A stretch of DNA of 64,000 bases. Source: Hyphomonas sp. (lineage in GTDB: Bacteria > Pseudomonadota > Alphaproteobacteria > Caulobacterales > Hyphomonadaceae). Below, one piece after another: positions 18,424 through 27,055 of this stretch. Numbering within the stretch: position 1 is the first letter of the stretch; every line of letters begins with the position of its first letter. A program made the translations under genes and the position numbers. The notes under the pieces were generated by a model. The model searched no databases. It was not told the origin of the DNA and saw nothing but the letters and a program-made list of their open reading frames with translations. The stretch is taken from assembly GCA_013791775.1 (NCBI GenBank), contig VMTE01000044.1, positions 62,001 through 126,000 of the forward strand. The letters are read 5' to 3'.

Positions 18424-18900
18424 ATGACCGCTCTCAGATCCCGGATCGAAAAATCTTCGTCAGCCCTCCGGTCGATTGGTGAAGCGGCAAATGAGCTGGG
18501 CCTCGAAACCCATGTGCTGCGCTACTGGGAAACCCGCTTTCCGAAAGACGTGCGGCCCATCAAGCGCGATGACGGCCGGCGCATGTTCCGCCCGCAGGAC
18601 ATGGACGCGCTGCGCGCCATCCGGGTGCTGGTGCATGATCGCGGTATGACGCTGAAGGGCGCCAAGGCGATCCTGGCAGAGCAGGGGATCGAAGCCGTCC
18701 TCGCCGGCACCGCCACGCTCACCGCAGCAGCGCCGGAACCCGTGCCCAGCCCCGCGCGCGAACTCCAGGCCAGCGTCGCCCGCGCGTTCGGCGCGCAGGA
18801 AGACGCCGCAGACCGCAAGGTCCGCCTCGAAGGCGCGCTGCAGGAACTCACCGGTATCAAGAGCCGCATCGACGCGGCCCGCGCCCGCCGGGCGGCCTGA
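18424..18900 (+). CDS. MerR family transcriptional regulator
   Basis: A 158-residue regulator. The N-terminal winged helix-turn-helix reads IGEAANELGLETHVLRYWETRFP, then a DGRRMFRPQDMDALRAIRVLVHDRGMTLKGAKAIL dimerisation helix typical of this ihfA-linked MerR group. The C-terminal third is helical and charged with no effector-binding cysteines, so metal sensing is unlikely. ATG 18424 is 20 bases after the ihfA stop, so cotranscription is probable. Confidence 0.88.
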   Translation: MTALRSRIEKSSSALRSIGEAANELGLETHVLRYWETRFPKDVRPIKRDDGRRMFRPQDMDALRAIRVLVHDRGMTLKGAKAILAEQGIEAVLAGTATLTAAAPEPVPSPARELQASVARAFGAQEDAADRKVRLEGALQELTGIKSRIDAARARRAA

Positions 18901-18917
18901 TCCTGATTTTGGGAATT

Positions 18918-18995
18918 TGGTCGGAGCGAGAGGATTCGAACCTCCGACCCCTAGTCCCCCAGACTAGTGCGCTAACCGGGCTGCGCCACGCTCCG
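18918..18995 (-). tRNA. tRNA-Pro (anticodon GGG)
   Basis: Cloverleaf readable on the minus strand: 7-bp acceptor stem CGGAGCG/CGCTCCG, D arm with GGTTA, anticodon stem CTAGT/ACTAG around loop CTGGGGG (anticodon GGG, G37), and T loop TTCGAAT. The CCA end appears encoded (18918-18920). Lies between the merR gene and the exonuclease gene. Confidence 0.97.
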
Positions 18996-19076
18996 ATCGA
19001 ACGCGCTGTATAGGCAAAGCCCTTCGCGCCTGCAACGGGGATAATCCCGCACGCGCACCTGCAAAATTCTGTCGTT

Positions 19077-19523
19077 TCAGCCCACCACCGCATGCCGCAG
19101 GGCCCGCGCGTCCCAAAGCGCGTTGTGCTGCACGGCGTCCGTGCGTTCCGTCGGATAGGCCGAGGTGTTCATCAGGCGCAGGGTCAGGTCCGGTATCCGC
19201 ACCATCTGACCCGGCGACAGGATCAGGCACTGCATCAGGTGCACCAGGTCTTCCGGCCAGTCGGCAATCACCGACGGCGCCGCATCCCCGGCAAAGAAGT
19301 CCTGCAGGGCCCGTCCGAACTGGTCGCGCGGCAGGATTCTCGGCCTCGCGTCTGGCAGGGACAGGAAGGGCAGAACATGGTTCTCGACCCAGGCGTGCGC
19401 GACCAGGCCATTGAGTTCGCTCTCCGGCCGGACGAGGTAGAGTTCGCTCACCTCACCCGACAGGGCGAGGCTGATCAGCTCACCGCCGAAGCCGTTGAAC
19501 TCGCAATCGAGGAAGTAGAGCAA
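19077..19523 (-). CDS. 3'-5' exonuclease-like protein (DEDDh/RNase H fold)
   Basis: A 148-residue protein with first exonuclease motif FLDCEF at residues 4-9 and third motif HNALWDARAL near the C-terminus, the HxxxxD pattern of DEDDh nucleases. The middle motif is less clear. A TTG at 19523 preceded by GGAG is the likely start; the frame continues upstream inside the neighbouring gene without a better one. It begins 5 bases after the stop of the prolyl oligopeptidase gene, so they are probably coupled, though no functional link is evident. Substrate (RNA or DNA) unknown. Confidence 0.7.
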   Translation of the reverse strand: MLYFLDCEFNGFGGELISLALSGEVSELYLVRPESELNGLVAHAWVENHVLPFLSLPDARPRILPRDQFGRALQDFFAGDAAPSVIADWPEDLVHLMQCLILSPGQMVRIPDLTLRLMNTSAYPTERTDAVQHNALWDARALRHAVVG

Positions 19524-19528
19524 GGGCC

Positions 19529-21742
19529 CTACTCCGGCGCCCCGAGGTCCACCGTGTCGATCTGGCCCGCCGCCGCCAGGGCGAAGGCGTATTCGATGGC
19601 CACTTCCTTCAGGCCTTCGAACCGTCCCGACGCGCCGAAGTGGCCGGAGTCGAGGTTGATCCGCAGGAAGTAGGGGCCGGCATCCGGGGCTTCGTGGCGA
19701 AGTTTGGCCGCCCACTTCGACGGCTCCCAGTACGTCACCCTCGGGTCAGTCACGCCGCCGGTGATCAGCATCGGCGGATAGTCGAGCGCTGTCACGTTGT
19801 CATAGGGGCTGTAGGCGAGGATCGTCTGGTAGGCCGCATCATCCGTGAGCGGATTGCCCCATTCCGGCCATTCCGGCGGCGTCAGCGGCAGGCTCTCGTC
19901 CGACATCGTGTTGAGCACATCGACGAACGGCACCGCTGCGACGATGCCGCCGAACAGGCCGGGATCCATGTTCGCCGCTGCGCCCATCAACAGGCCGCCG
20001 GCCGAGCCGCCTTGCCCGATGAGGTGTCCGCGTTTCGTGTAGCCTTTCTCGACGAGGTATTGACCGGCCGCGACAAAATCCTTGAACGTGTTGGTCTTCT
20101 TGTCGAGCTTGCCATCAAGGTACCACTGATACCCCTTGGCCATCTCGCCGCGCGGATTGACGATGGCATAGATGAAGCCGCGGTCCACGAGGCTGAGGCG
20201 GCCGGTGCGGAAGTCTGCCGGAATGGTGATGCCGTAGGAGCCGTAGCCATACAGCAGCACCGGCGCCGTGCCATCGACCGGCGTATCCTTGTGGCGCAGC
20301 AGCGTCACGGGCACCTCCGCGCCGTCCCAGGACGGCGCCAGGATGCGCTCAACCACATAGTCCGTCGGGTTGTGGCCAGACGGAATCTCCCGTGTCTTGC
20401 GCAGTACGCGTTCGCGCGTGTCGAGATTGTAGTCGTACACCTGGTCCGGCGTGGACGGCGAGGCATAGTCGAACCGCAGCACCGGCACGTCATACTCGTA
20501 GCCGCCATCCAGGCCGAGATCGAACGCCGCCTCGCCGAAGCTGATCGAGTGGCTGTCTGCCATCCCCCGCTTGTGGATCACGATGCGCGGCAGGCCGCCT
20601 TCGCGCTCCATCAGCGTCAGGTAATCCTTCTGCGCACTGGTGCCCAGCAGCAGGGTGCCCGGCCGGTGCGGAATAACATCTTCCCAGTCGTCGCGGGACG
20701 ATGAGGTCATCGGCGCCTTCACCAGCTTGAAGTCCACCGCGCCATCAAGGTTCGTCAGGATATAGAACGCGCCGTCCCAATGGGTGACGGAGTATTCGTT
20801 GTCCGTGAGGCGCGGCGCAACCAGGCGCAAGGTTGGATTCAGTTCATCCGCCGGGAACCAGTAGGTCTCCGACGTCGTGTGGCCACCTGCGGAAACGAAG
20901 ATCACCTCTTCGCTCTCGCTGGTGCTGAGGCCCACGAAGAAGCCCGGATCCGTCTCCTCATAGATCAGCGTATCCTCGCCCGACGCCAGGTCGCGCTGAT
21001 ACACGGCGCTCGGCCGGCCGTTGGCATCGCGGAACACCCAGAAGATCGCCTTGCCGGTCGTGCTCCATTCGAAATCGCCATACGCGTTCTCGATCAGGAC
21101 GCCGGTGTCTTCGCCGGTCTCGATGTTCTTTATACGGATCTGGTAGTATTCGCTGCCCTTGGTGTCGGTGCCATAGGCGAGTGTCTTGTGGTCGGGCGAG
21201 GCTTCGATCTCGCCGAAGGCGAAATAATCCTGCCCTTTGCCCATCGCGTCCCCGTCGAGAAGGATCGTCTCTTCGCCGTCCGGACTGAACGCATCTGCAG
21301 CCGGCTTGCGCGCATAGATCGCGTATTCGCCGCCTTCGCGGAACCGCGTGTAATACGCCCAGCCGCCATGCACGGTCGGCACCGAACTGTCGTCTTCCTT
21401 GATGCGGCCGCGCATCTCGTTGAACAGCGTTTCGCGCAGCTCGGCCGTGGGGTCTTCAAGGCGGGCCTTGGTGTAGGCGTTCTCGGCTTCCAGATAGCCG
21501 CGGATCTCCGGCTTCAGCAGGGCCGGGTCGTGCATCACTTCCTGCCAGTTTTCATCCTTCAGCCAGCTGTAGGGGTCGTTGCGCGTGTGGCCGAGCTGGG
21601 TGATCTCGTGATCGACGCGCGCGGCCACCGGCGGCGCGGGAAGCGGGGATGCCAAGGGTTCAGCAAGGGTCTTTGTCATCGTGCATCCGGAAAAGAGGGT
21701 CGTGACGGCCGCCAGGCCGGCGAGATGTGCAGCTAGACGCAT
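19529..21742 (-). CDS. prolyl oligopeptidase family serine peptidase (S9A, oligopeptidase B-like)
   Basis: A 737-residue S9A peptidase. The N-terminus has a hydrophobic signal and a possible lipobox FSGC, so it is likely periplasmic or lipid-anchored. A beta-propeller part precedes the hydrolase domain. Catalytic residues are in order: Ser580 in GGSAGG, Asp666 in TGGVTDPRV, and His701 in DSGHFG. The run of YGSYG, NPRGE and KDFVAAGQYLV is characteristic of PtrB/POP enzymes, which cut short peptides after basic or Pro residues. ATG 21742 with GGAG upstream is preferred to the ATG 24 bases earlier. Confidence 0.9.
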   Translation of the reverse strand: MRLAAHLAGLAAVTTLFSGCTMTKTLAEPLASPLPAPPVAARVDHEITQLGHTRNDPYSWLKDENWQEVMHDPALLKPEIRGYLEAENAYTKARLEDPTAELRETLFNEMRGRIKEDDSSVPTVHGGWAYYTRFREGGEYAIYARKPAADAFSPDGEETILLDGDAMGKGQDYFAFGEIEASPDHKTLAYGTDTKGSEYYQIRIKNIETGEDTGVLIENAYGDFEWSTTGKAIFWVFRDANGRPSAVYQRDLASGEDTLIYEETDPGFFVGLSTSESEEVIFVSAGGHTTSETYWFPADELNPTLRLVAPRLTDNEYSVTHWDGAFYILTNLDGAVDFKLVKAPMTSSSRDDWEDVIPHRPGTLLLGTSAQKDYLTLMEREGGLPRIVIHKRGMADSHSISFGEAAFDLGLDGGYEYDVPVLRFDYASPSTPDQVYDYNLDTRERVLRKTREIPSGHNPTDYVVERILAPSWDGAEVPVTLLRHKDTPVDGTAPVLLYGYGSYGITIPADFRTGRLSLVDRGFIYAIVNPRGEMAKGYQWYLDGKLDKKTNTFKDFVAAGQYLVEKGYTKRGHLIGQGGSAGGLLMGAAANMDPGLFGGIVAAVPFVDVLNTMSDESLPLTPPEWPEWGNPLTDDAAYQTILAYSPYDNVTALDYPPMLITGGVTDPRVTYWEPSKWAAKLRHEAPDAGPYFLRINLDSGHFGASGRFEGLKEVAIEYAFALAAAGQIDTVDLGAPE

Positions 21743-21803
21743 GGGAAGCTCCGCGTGTCGATGCATGCAAGAGTGGATCAGCCCGGCCCGGCCTGTCCAG
21801 CGT

Positions 21804-22208
21804 TTATTCGGCGGGGCGGAAGTCCAGCACGACGCCGTTGATGCACCAGCGCTCGCCGGTGGGCGGCGGCCCGTCCCGGAAGACGTGTCCCTGGTGCAGC
21901 CCGCAGGTCGCGCAATGGCATTCGGTGCGGGGATAGATCATCTTGAAGTCGGTCTTGGTGGCCACCACACCCGGCGCGGCTGGTTGCCAGTAGCTCGGCC
22001 AGCCGGTGCCCGAATCAAACTTGTGCTCGGACGACCAGAGCGCCGTCCCGCAGCCCTTGCAGTGGTACAGGCCGGCACGTTTCTCGTCATTGTGGTTACC
22101 GGGGGTGAAGGCCCGTTCGGTGCCTTCCTTCACGCCCACGCGGAATTCTTCATCCGTGAGGCGTTCGCGCCATTCCTGATCGGTGCGTTCGATCCTGGTC
22201 GTCGACAT
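21804..22208 (-). CDS. msrB: peptide-methionine (R)-S-oxide reductase MsrB
   Basis: A 134-residue repair enzyme that reduces methionine-R-sulfoxide. Zinc-binding CxxC pairs are at Cys50/Cys53 and Cys99/Cys102; catalytic Cys122 is in RWCING; FDSGTGWPS is the family signature. The start ATG at 22208 has GGAG about nine bases upstream; the frame runs on upstream but without homology. No export signal, so cytoplasmic. MsrA is not adjacent. Confidence 0.95.
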   Translation of the reverse strand: MSTTRIERTDQEWRERLTDEEFRVGVKEGTERAFTPGNHNDEKRAGLYHCKGCGTALWSSEHKFDSGTGWPSYWQPAAPGVVATKTDFKMIYPRTECHCATCGLHQGHVFRDGPPPTGERWCINGVVLDFRPAE

Positions 22209-22252
22209 CGGGGGCGCTCCATGGCTGGTTCGCCCCCAATATAGGGCGCCGG

Positions 22253-22708
22253 TCAGCCGTAGAGAACCGTGATCGACTCGGCAATCAGCGCCGGGCGGTC
22301 CTTGCCCTCGATCTCGACGGTGGCCTCCATCTTCATCTGCTTGCCGCCCGCCTTGTCTTCCACCGACAGGCACTTCTGGCGCAGGCGCACTTTCGAGCCG
22401 ACCGGCACCATGTTGGTGAAGCGCACCTTGTCGGAACCGTAGTTGATGCCGCGGGTCACGCCGTCGATGCGAAGCACTTCCGAGCCCAGCATCGGGAGCA
22501 GCGACAGCGTCAGGAACCCGTGCGCAATCGGCCCGCCCATCAGCTTCGTGGCTTTCTCGACATCGACGTGAATCCACTGATGGTCGCCGGTCGCGTCCGC
22601 GAACTTGTTGACGCGGTCCTGGTCAATCGTGTGCCAGTCGGACACGCCGACTTCCTGTCCCACCAGCGATTCGAGATCGGCGTAGGAAATTTTGCGGGGG
22701 TTGGCCAT
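22253..22708 (-). CDS. MaoC family dehydratase / (R)-specific enoyl-CoA hydratase-like
   Basis: A 151-residue single hot-dog domain. The hydratase signature spans the F-A-x-x-T-G-D-x-Q-x-I-H-V-D region (catalytic Asp and His) and the following GGPIAHGFLTLSL. A strong AAGGAGG precedes the ATG at 22708. Probably hydrates 2-enoyl-CoA to (R)-3-hydroxyacyl-CoA; a route to PHA or beta-oxidation is inference. Downstream is msrB on the same strand. Confidence 0.88.
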   Translation of the reverse strand: MANPRKISYADLESLVGQEVGVSDWHTIDQDRVNKFADATGDHQWIHVDVEKATKLMGGPIAHGFLTLSLLPMLGSEVLRIDGVTRGINYGSDKVRFTNMVPVGSKVRLRQKCLSVEDKAGGKQMKMEATVEIEGKDRPALIAESITVLYG

Positions 22709-22839
22709 GGGATCCTCCTTGAATGGTTTTGCCTGTTCTGGCGCGGCCCCGGCGCTTCCGCAAGGGTAACGGCGCGTCAATTGCGAACGGCTTGACTGCC
22801 GCCCGCGCGGCCTCATTCTGAACATCAAGGCGGGTGAGC

Positions 22840-23205
22840 ATGCTGACGATGACGCTTTCGAACCTCTTTTCACTCCGCAAGGGCACGCCCGGCTATGCGC
22901 GGCTGGTTTATGCCGGCCTGCTGCTCGGCCTTTTCCTGCCCGGCCTGAACGTCGCGGCGGTGATCCTGGCCTGGCGCGGCCGGGGCGCCGGCGATGCGGT
23001 GCTCGAACAACACACCCTCAACCAGATCCACATTTTCTGGAAAAGCGTCGTCTATGTGCTGACCGGACTGGTGCTGACCTGGTTCCTCTTTGGCGTACTC
23101 ATCATCATGGCCGCCATCGTCTGGTACGTCCTGCGCATCGTCAAAGGCCTGCAGGCACTCGCCGCCAACAGCCCGCCCGAGAACCCCGAGAGCTGGCTGG
23201 TCTGA
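22840..23205 (+). CDS. small membrane protein, DUF4870-like
   Basis: A 121-residue protein with three hydrophobic helices (about 22-45, 68-85, 88-103) and pattern GLNVAAVILAW...LNQIHIFWKSVVYVL...VWYVLRIVKGLQAL, which resembles the DUF4870/Tic20-like small membrane family. GTG 22834 is an alternative start, but AAGG fits ATG 22840 better. Function unknown. Transcribed divergently from the MaoC gene and convergent with the aminotransferase. Confidence 0.7.
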   Translation: MLTMTLSNLFSLRKGTPGYARLVYAGLLLGLFLPGLNVAAVILAWRGRGAGDAVLEQHTLNQIHIFWKSVVYVLTGLVLTWFLFGVLIIMAAIVWYVLRIVKGLQALAANSPPENPESWLV

Positions 23206-23209
23206 CTTG

Positions 23210-24352
23210 TCAGCCGAGGTGGCGCTTCAGCGCCGCCAGGAAGCGCGCCACATCCTCATCCGACGTGAACAGGTGCGGCGTGATCCGCAGCCGGTTGCCG
23301 CGCTTGGACACATAGATCTTCTCCGCCTTGAGACGCGCGGTCAGGTCCGCCGGCGCCGTCTCCGGCAACAGTGCGCCCAGATAGTGTGGTCCGCGCTCGG
23401 TCTCCGCCATTGCGGGCAGGCCAAGGCCTTCAAGCTCCGCTGCCAGCGCCCGGTTGCGATGGGCCAGCGTCGCCTCGACCCGGTCGATGCCCCAGTCGAG
23501 GATCTGCCGCACCGATTCATGGAACGCCGGCAACAACGCAAAGTTCGACCGCTCACCCATGTCATAACGCTCCGCCCCCGGAGCATAGGCATCGGTATAG
23601 TCGATCAGCCGCGAGAAGTCCGCCGCGCCCTCGCGGTTGATCCAGTTCTGTTCCAGGGGCACGCCCGTCCTCCGGTGCGGAGCAGCGTAAAGAAACCCCA
23701 GCGCATACGGCCCCAGCAGCCATTTGTAGCCCGCCACCACCACGAAATCCGGTTGCACGTCGCGCATGTCAAACGACATCGCGCCGCAGCTCTGCGTCAG
23801 GTCCAGCACCAGCGCCGCGCCCACCTCACGGCATCGTGCACCGATCGCTACAAGGTCCAGCCTGGCGCCATCCGTCCAGCGCACATGCGCGCACGCCACC
23901 AGCCCGGTGTCCGGCGTGATGGCCTGCAAGAGAGCCTGCGAAAGCGACGTATTGCCCGCAGCGCCGATCGTCTCGATCACGGCACCCGTCGCGCGGGCCA
24001 GCGCACGCCATGTATAGACATTGGATGGAAACTGGTCTTCCAGCAGAAGGATCTTCTGCCCCTTTGCCAGCGTGATATTGCGCGCCGCCGTCGCCAGCCC
24101 GTAGCTCGCCGATGGCACAAACGCGATGCCTGCCTCATCCGCGCCGACCAGTTCGGCCAGCAGCGGACGCAGTCGGCGCGTGTCCTCGAAAAAGTCCGCA
24201 TCCGGAATGGTCCAGGGCTGCAGCTTGCGCGCCAATCCCTGTTGCCCGGCCCGCGCCGCTGCCAAGGGCAACGGCCCCATCGTGGCCACGTTGAGATAGG
24301 CCACTTCGTCCGGAATGTCGAACAAGTGGCGCTGGTTCGGAATCAGGGTCAT
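23210..24352 (-). CDS. class V aminotransferase (PLP-dependent, cysteine desulfurase-like fold)
   Basis: A 380-residue fold-type I PLP enzyme. The N-terminus YLNVATMGPLP and the FVPSASYGLATAARN segment fit the family; the Schiff-base lysine is in VVAGYKWLLGPYALGFLY, after the DLTQSCGAM Asp motif that binds the PLP pyridine nitrogen. It lacks the obvious C-terminal Cys loop of IscS, so it may be an isopenicillin-N epimerase-like or kynureninase-like enzyme rather than a desulfurase. No pathway partner nearby. Convergent with the small membrane protein, with only 4 bases between stops. Confidence 0.85.
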   Translation of the reverse strand: MTLIPNQRHLFDIPDEVAYLNVATMGPLPLAAARAGQQGLARKLQPWTIPDADFFEDTRRLRPLLAELVGADEAGIAFVPSASYGLATAARNITLAKGQKILLLEDQFPSNVYTWRALARATGAVIETIGAAGNTSLSQALLQAITPDTGLVACAHVRWTDGARLDLVAIGARCREVGAALVLDLTQSCGAMSFDMRDVQPDFVVVAGYKWLLGPYALGFLYAAPHRRTGVPLEQNWINREGAADFSRLIDYTDAYAPGAERYDMGERSNFALLPAFHESVRQILDWGIDRVEATLAHRNRALAAELEGLGLPAMAETERGPHYLGALLPETAPADLTARLKAEKIYVSKRGNRLRITPHLFTSDEDVARFLAALKRHLG

Positions 24353-24394
24353 GCCACAGTTTTGCGATAGCCAGGATGGGTCCGCAAGCGCAGT

Positions 24395-25942
24395 TCAGAC
24401 GATCCGGCTGTCCTTGTTGCCCCAATAACGGTCACGGATCAGGCGCTTGTACAGCTTGCCGGTCGGGTGGCGCGGCAGTTCGGGGTCAAAATCGATGCTC
24501 TTCGGGCATTTGATCTTCGACAGGTTTGCCTGGCAGAATGCCATCAGTTCGGCCGCCAGTTCCTCCGAATAGGCAATCCCCGGCATCGGCTGGACAACTG
24601 CTTTCACCGCTTCGCCGAAATCCTCGTCCGGCACACCGATCACCGCGCAATCGGCGACTTTCGGGTGGGTGATCAGGATGTTTTCGCATTCCTGCGGATA
24701 GATGTTCACGCCGCCCGAAATGATCATGAACGCCTTGCGGTCGGTGAGATACAGGAAGCCGTCGGCATCCACCTTGCCGACATCGCCCAGCGACGACCAG
24801 TCGGCGTGCTTGGGGTTCAGCGCGGCTTTGTTCTTCTCCGGGTCGTTGTGATAGTTCGGCGGGGTCGTGCCCCCGAAATAGACCTGGCCTTCCTCGCCGA
24901 CCGCCACTTCGTCGCCGTCCTCGTTGCAGATGTGGAGCTCGCCCATCACCGGCCGGCCAACCGTGCCCTTGTGGGTCATCCATTCCGCGCTCTTTACCCA
25001 GGTCATGCCGTTGCCTTCGGAGCCGGCATAATACTCGTCGATCACCGGACCCCACCAGGCGATCATCTGTTCCTTCACCGGCACGGGGCAGGGCGCCGCC
25101 GCATGGATCGCAAACCTGAGGCTGGAGACATCGTACTTCTTGCGCACGTCCTCCGGCAGTTTCAGCATCTTGACGAACATCGTCGGCACCAGCTGCGTGT
25201 GGGTCACCTTGTACTTCTCGACGAGGCGCAGGTAGTCCTCCGGATCGAACTTCTCCATGACCACCAGTGTCGCGCCGATCCGCGTGAACGTCATGCACCA
25301 GCGCAGCGGCGCCGCATGGTAAAGCGGCGCCGGGGAGAGGTAGACCGACTCGGCGCTCGCGCCGGACATCACCTTGGCGATCTGGATCAGCGCATTGTCG
25401 GCGTCGATCGGCAGGTCGCGCACCAGCGGCGGACGGATGCCTTTCGGGCGCCCGGTCGTCCCGGAGGAGTAGAGCATATCGGTGCCGGCCATTTCATCCG
25501 CCACCGGCGTTGCCGGGAAGGACGCCGTATGGCTTTCCAGAGGAATGAACCCGTCAATGTCGCCGTCGATCGACCAGCAGTCTTTGAGCCCGGTCGCGGC
25601 CTTCACTTCCTTTGCCACGCTCCCCTTGTTCGCCCCCGCGATCAGCAGTTTCGCGCCGGAATCCTCGATGATGTAGTTCACCTCGGGCGTCGTCAGCCGC
25701 GAGGAGACCGCGACATAGTAAAGTCCCGCCCGCTGCGCCGCCCAGCAGATCTCGAAATACCGGGGCGAGTTCTCGGCGAAGATCGCAATCGTGTCGCCGG
25801 GCCGGCACCCCGCCGCCCGCAGCGCGTGCGCAATCCGGTTGGAGCGCTCGTCCAGCTGCCTGAACGTGATCGTCTCACCCGACCCCGCCATGATGATGGC
25901 TGCCTTGTCGGGGTGGGTTTTCGCGTGGTGAAAGGGGTGCAT
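24395..25942 (-). CDS. acyl-CoA synthetase (AMP-forming, ANL superfamily)
   Basis: A 515-residue adenylate-forming ligase. The P-loop signature is YSSGTTGRPKG; later motifs include YAGSEGNG, the SLGDVGKVD hinge region with YLTDRKAFMIISGG, and a C-terminal HPTGKLYKR carrying the catalytic lysine. It activates a carboxylate (probably a fatty acid) to acyl-CoA. ATG 25942 follows GGAGGAG; the eight upstream residues in frame are unlikely. The nearby MaoC, enoyl-CoA hydratase and hydroxylase genes make a lipid/fatty-acid role plausible, though not a single operon. Confidence 0.9.
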   Translation of the reverse strand: MHPFHHAKTHPDKAAIIMAGSGETITFRQLDERSNRIAHALRAAGCRPGDTIAIFAENSPRYFEICWAAQRAGLYYVAVSSRLTTPEVNYIIEDSGAKLLIAGANKGSVAKEVKAATGLKDCWSIDGDIDGFIPLESHTASFPATPVADEMAGTDMLYSSGTTGRPKGIRPPLVRDLPIDADNALIQIAKVMSGASAESVYLSPAPLYHAAPLRWCMTFTRIGATLVVMEKFDPEDYLRLVEKYKVTHTQLVPTMFVKMLKLPEDVRKKYDVSSLRFAIHAAAPCPVPVKEQMIAWWGPVIDEYYAGSEGNGMTWVKSAEWMTHKGTVGRPVMGELHICNEDGDEVAVGEEGQVYFGGTTPPNYHNDPEKNKAALNPKHADWSSLGDVGKVDADGFLYLTDRKAFMIISGGVNIYPQECENILITHPKVADCAVIGVPDEDFGEAVKAVVQPMPGIAYSEELAAELMAFCQANLSKIKCPKSIDFDPELPRHPTGKLYKRLIRDRYWGNKDSRIV

Positions 25943-26078
25943 GGCGGTCTCCTCCGGGGGCCGCAATCCGGCTGCGGCATCTCGCGGCGAACTCTAACGC
26001 CGCCGCGCCGCCTGTCCACGCGTGACCCAGCGGGAGGGGCCGTCGTGCACTAGGCCGAAGGCCGCAATGCACCGCTCC

Positions 26079-26660
26079 TCAAAGCTCCCGCATCCAATAC
26101 CCCATCCCGTGCCGTTCGCTCGGCCCGCCGGGTTCCACCGGCCAGTCGAACCGGGTCACCACGCCGCCGAGTTTCCGGTACCCCCGCTTCGTCCAGAACG
26201 CGTCCAGCGATGAATAGTCCGCCGGCCGCCGGGGATCATCCTTCGCCCGCTCGACCGCGCAGAAGCAGGCCCGCCGGTAGCCCCGCGCCCGGGCATGTGC
26301 CTCGCGGGCATCGAAGAAGGCATGCCCCAGCCCGCGGCCCCGGTACGCCGCCAGCAGCACGGACTCGCCGAAGTAGAAGGTCGTGGCGAGATCATACCCC
26401 GCCGCCGCCAGCGGCGCCGCAAATTCCCCGTGATGCCCCGTGATCGCCGAGCCGGTCGCGCAGCCGACAATCCGGCCTTCGTCCTCGGCGACACAGACGA
26501 AGCTGTCCGCCGCCGCCGCAAAGTCGCGCAGGTAGCCCTGCTCGTAATCCTCCGTGCCCGCATAGAGATACGGGAACGCCCGGAACACCTCGATGCGCAG
26601 CGCCGCCAGCGCGGGCAGGGCCGCCTCCAGGTCCGCGCCGGTGAGTGTCCGCGTCTTCAC
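26079..26660 (-). CDS. GNAT family N-acetyltransferase
   Basis: A 193-residue acetyltransferase with the acetyl-CoA motif ESVLLAAYRGRGLGHAFFDAREAHARARGY (Q/R-x-x-G-x-G/A equivalent at RGRGLG). Substrate unknown. Start ATG overlaps the stop of the SnoaL-like gene by 4 bases, which itself overlaps the hydroxylase gene, so these three form a tight operon with this gene last. Confidence 0.85.
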   Translation of the reverse strand: MKTRTLTGADLEAALPALAALRIEVFRAFPYLYAGTEDYEQGYLRDFAAAADSFVCVAEDEGRIVGCATGSAITGHHGEFAAPLAAAGYDLATTFYFGESVLLAAYRGRGLGHAFFDAREAHARARGYRRACFCAVERAKDDPRRPADYSSLDAFWTKRGYRKLGGVVTRFDWPVEPGGPSERHGMGYWMREL

Positions 26661-27055
26661 GAGACCTGCCGGATCCAGTCCTTGAGATTGTAATAGGTCG
26701 TCACCCGCGTGATCGCGCCGCCCGCGACATCGAAGAACGCCCCCGCCGGCAACCGGTAGGTCTGCCCATGCGCTTCCGGCAGTCCGGCATCGGTCTTCTT
26801 GTAGACGCCGTTGACGACGAACTCCGCCGCCGCCCGCGACCCGTCAGCGGACGCCATCACCACGATGTCGGTGAGGTGTTCGTCATAGCAGTCGTCCATG
26901 TGCGCGATGAACTCTGCAAAGGCTCTCCGCCCGCCGCGCTTGTCGCCCTCGTTGACGAAGTGATTGATGTCCTCGGCCACACACGCCGCCATCGCGGTCC
27001 AGTCCTTGGCATTGAACGCGGCGTAGTATCGGGAGACGAGATCGATTGAGGTCAT
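26657..27055 (-). CDS. SnoaL/ketosteroid isomerase-like NTF2-fold protein
   Basis: A 132-residue cone-shaped NTF2-fold protein: an N-terminal helix (LVSRYYAAFNAKDWTAMAACV) then strands with FFDVAGGAITRVTTYYNLKDWI, typical of SnoaL-like proteins, some of which are isomerases, dehydratases or cyclases of steroid/polyketide substrates. No catalytic assignment is possible. It overlaps both neighbours by ATGA, which implies coupling with the upstream sterol-desaturase-type hydroxylase and downstream GNAT enzyme. Confidence 0.82.
   Translation of the reverse strand: MTSIDLVSRYYAAFNAKDWTAMAACVAEDINHFVNEGDKRGGRRAFAEFIAHMDDCYDEHLTDIVVMASADGSRAAAEFVVNGVYKKTDAGLPEAHGQTYRLPAGAFFDVAGGAITRVTTYYNLKDWIRQVS

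Noticed and set aside
24467-26053. 528-codon open frame on the plus strand
   Set aside because: Antisense to the acyl-CoA synthetase, which has all ANL motifs.
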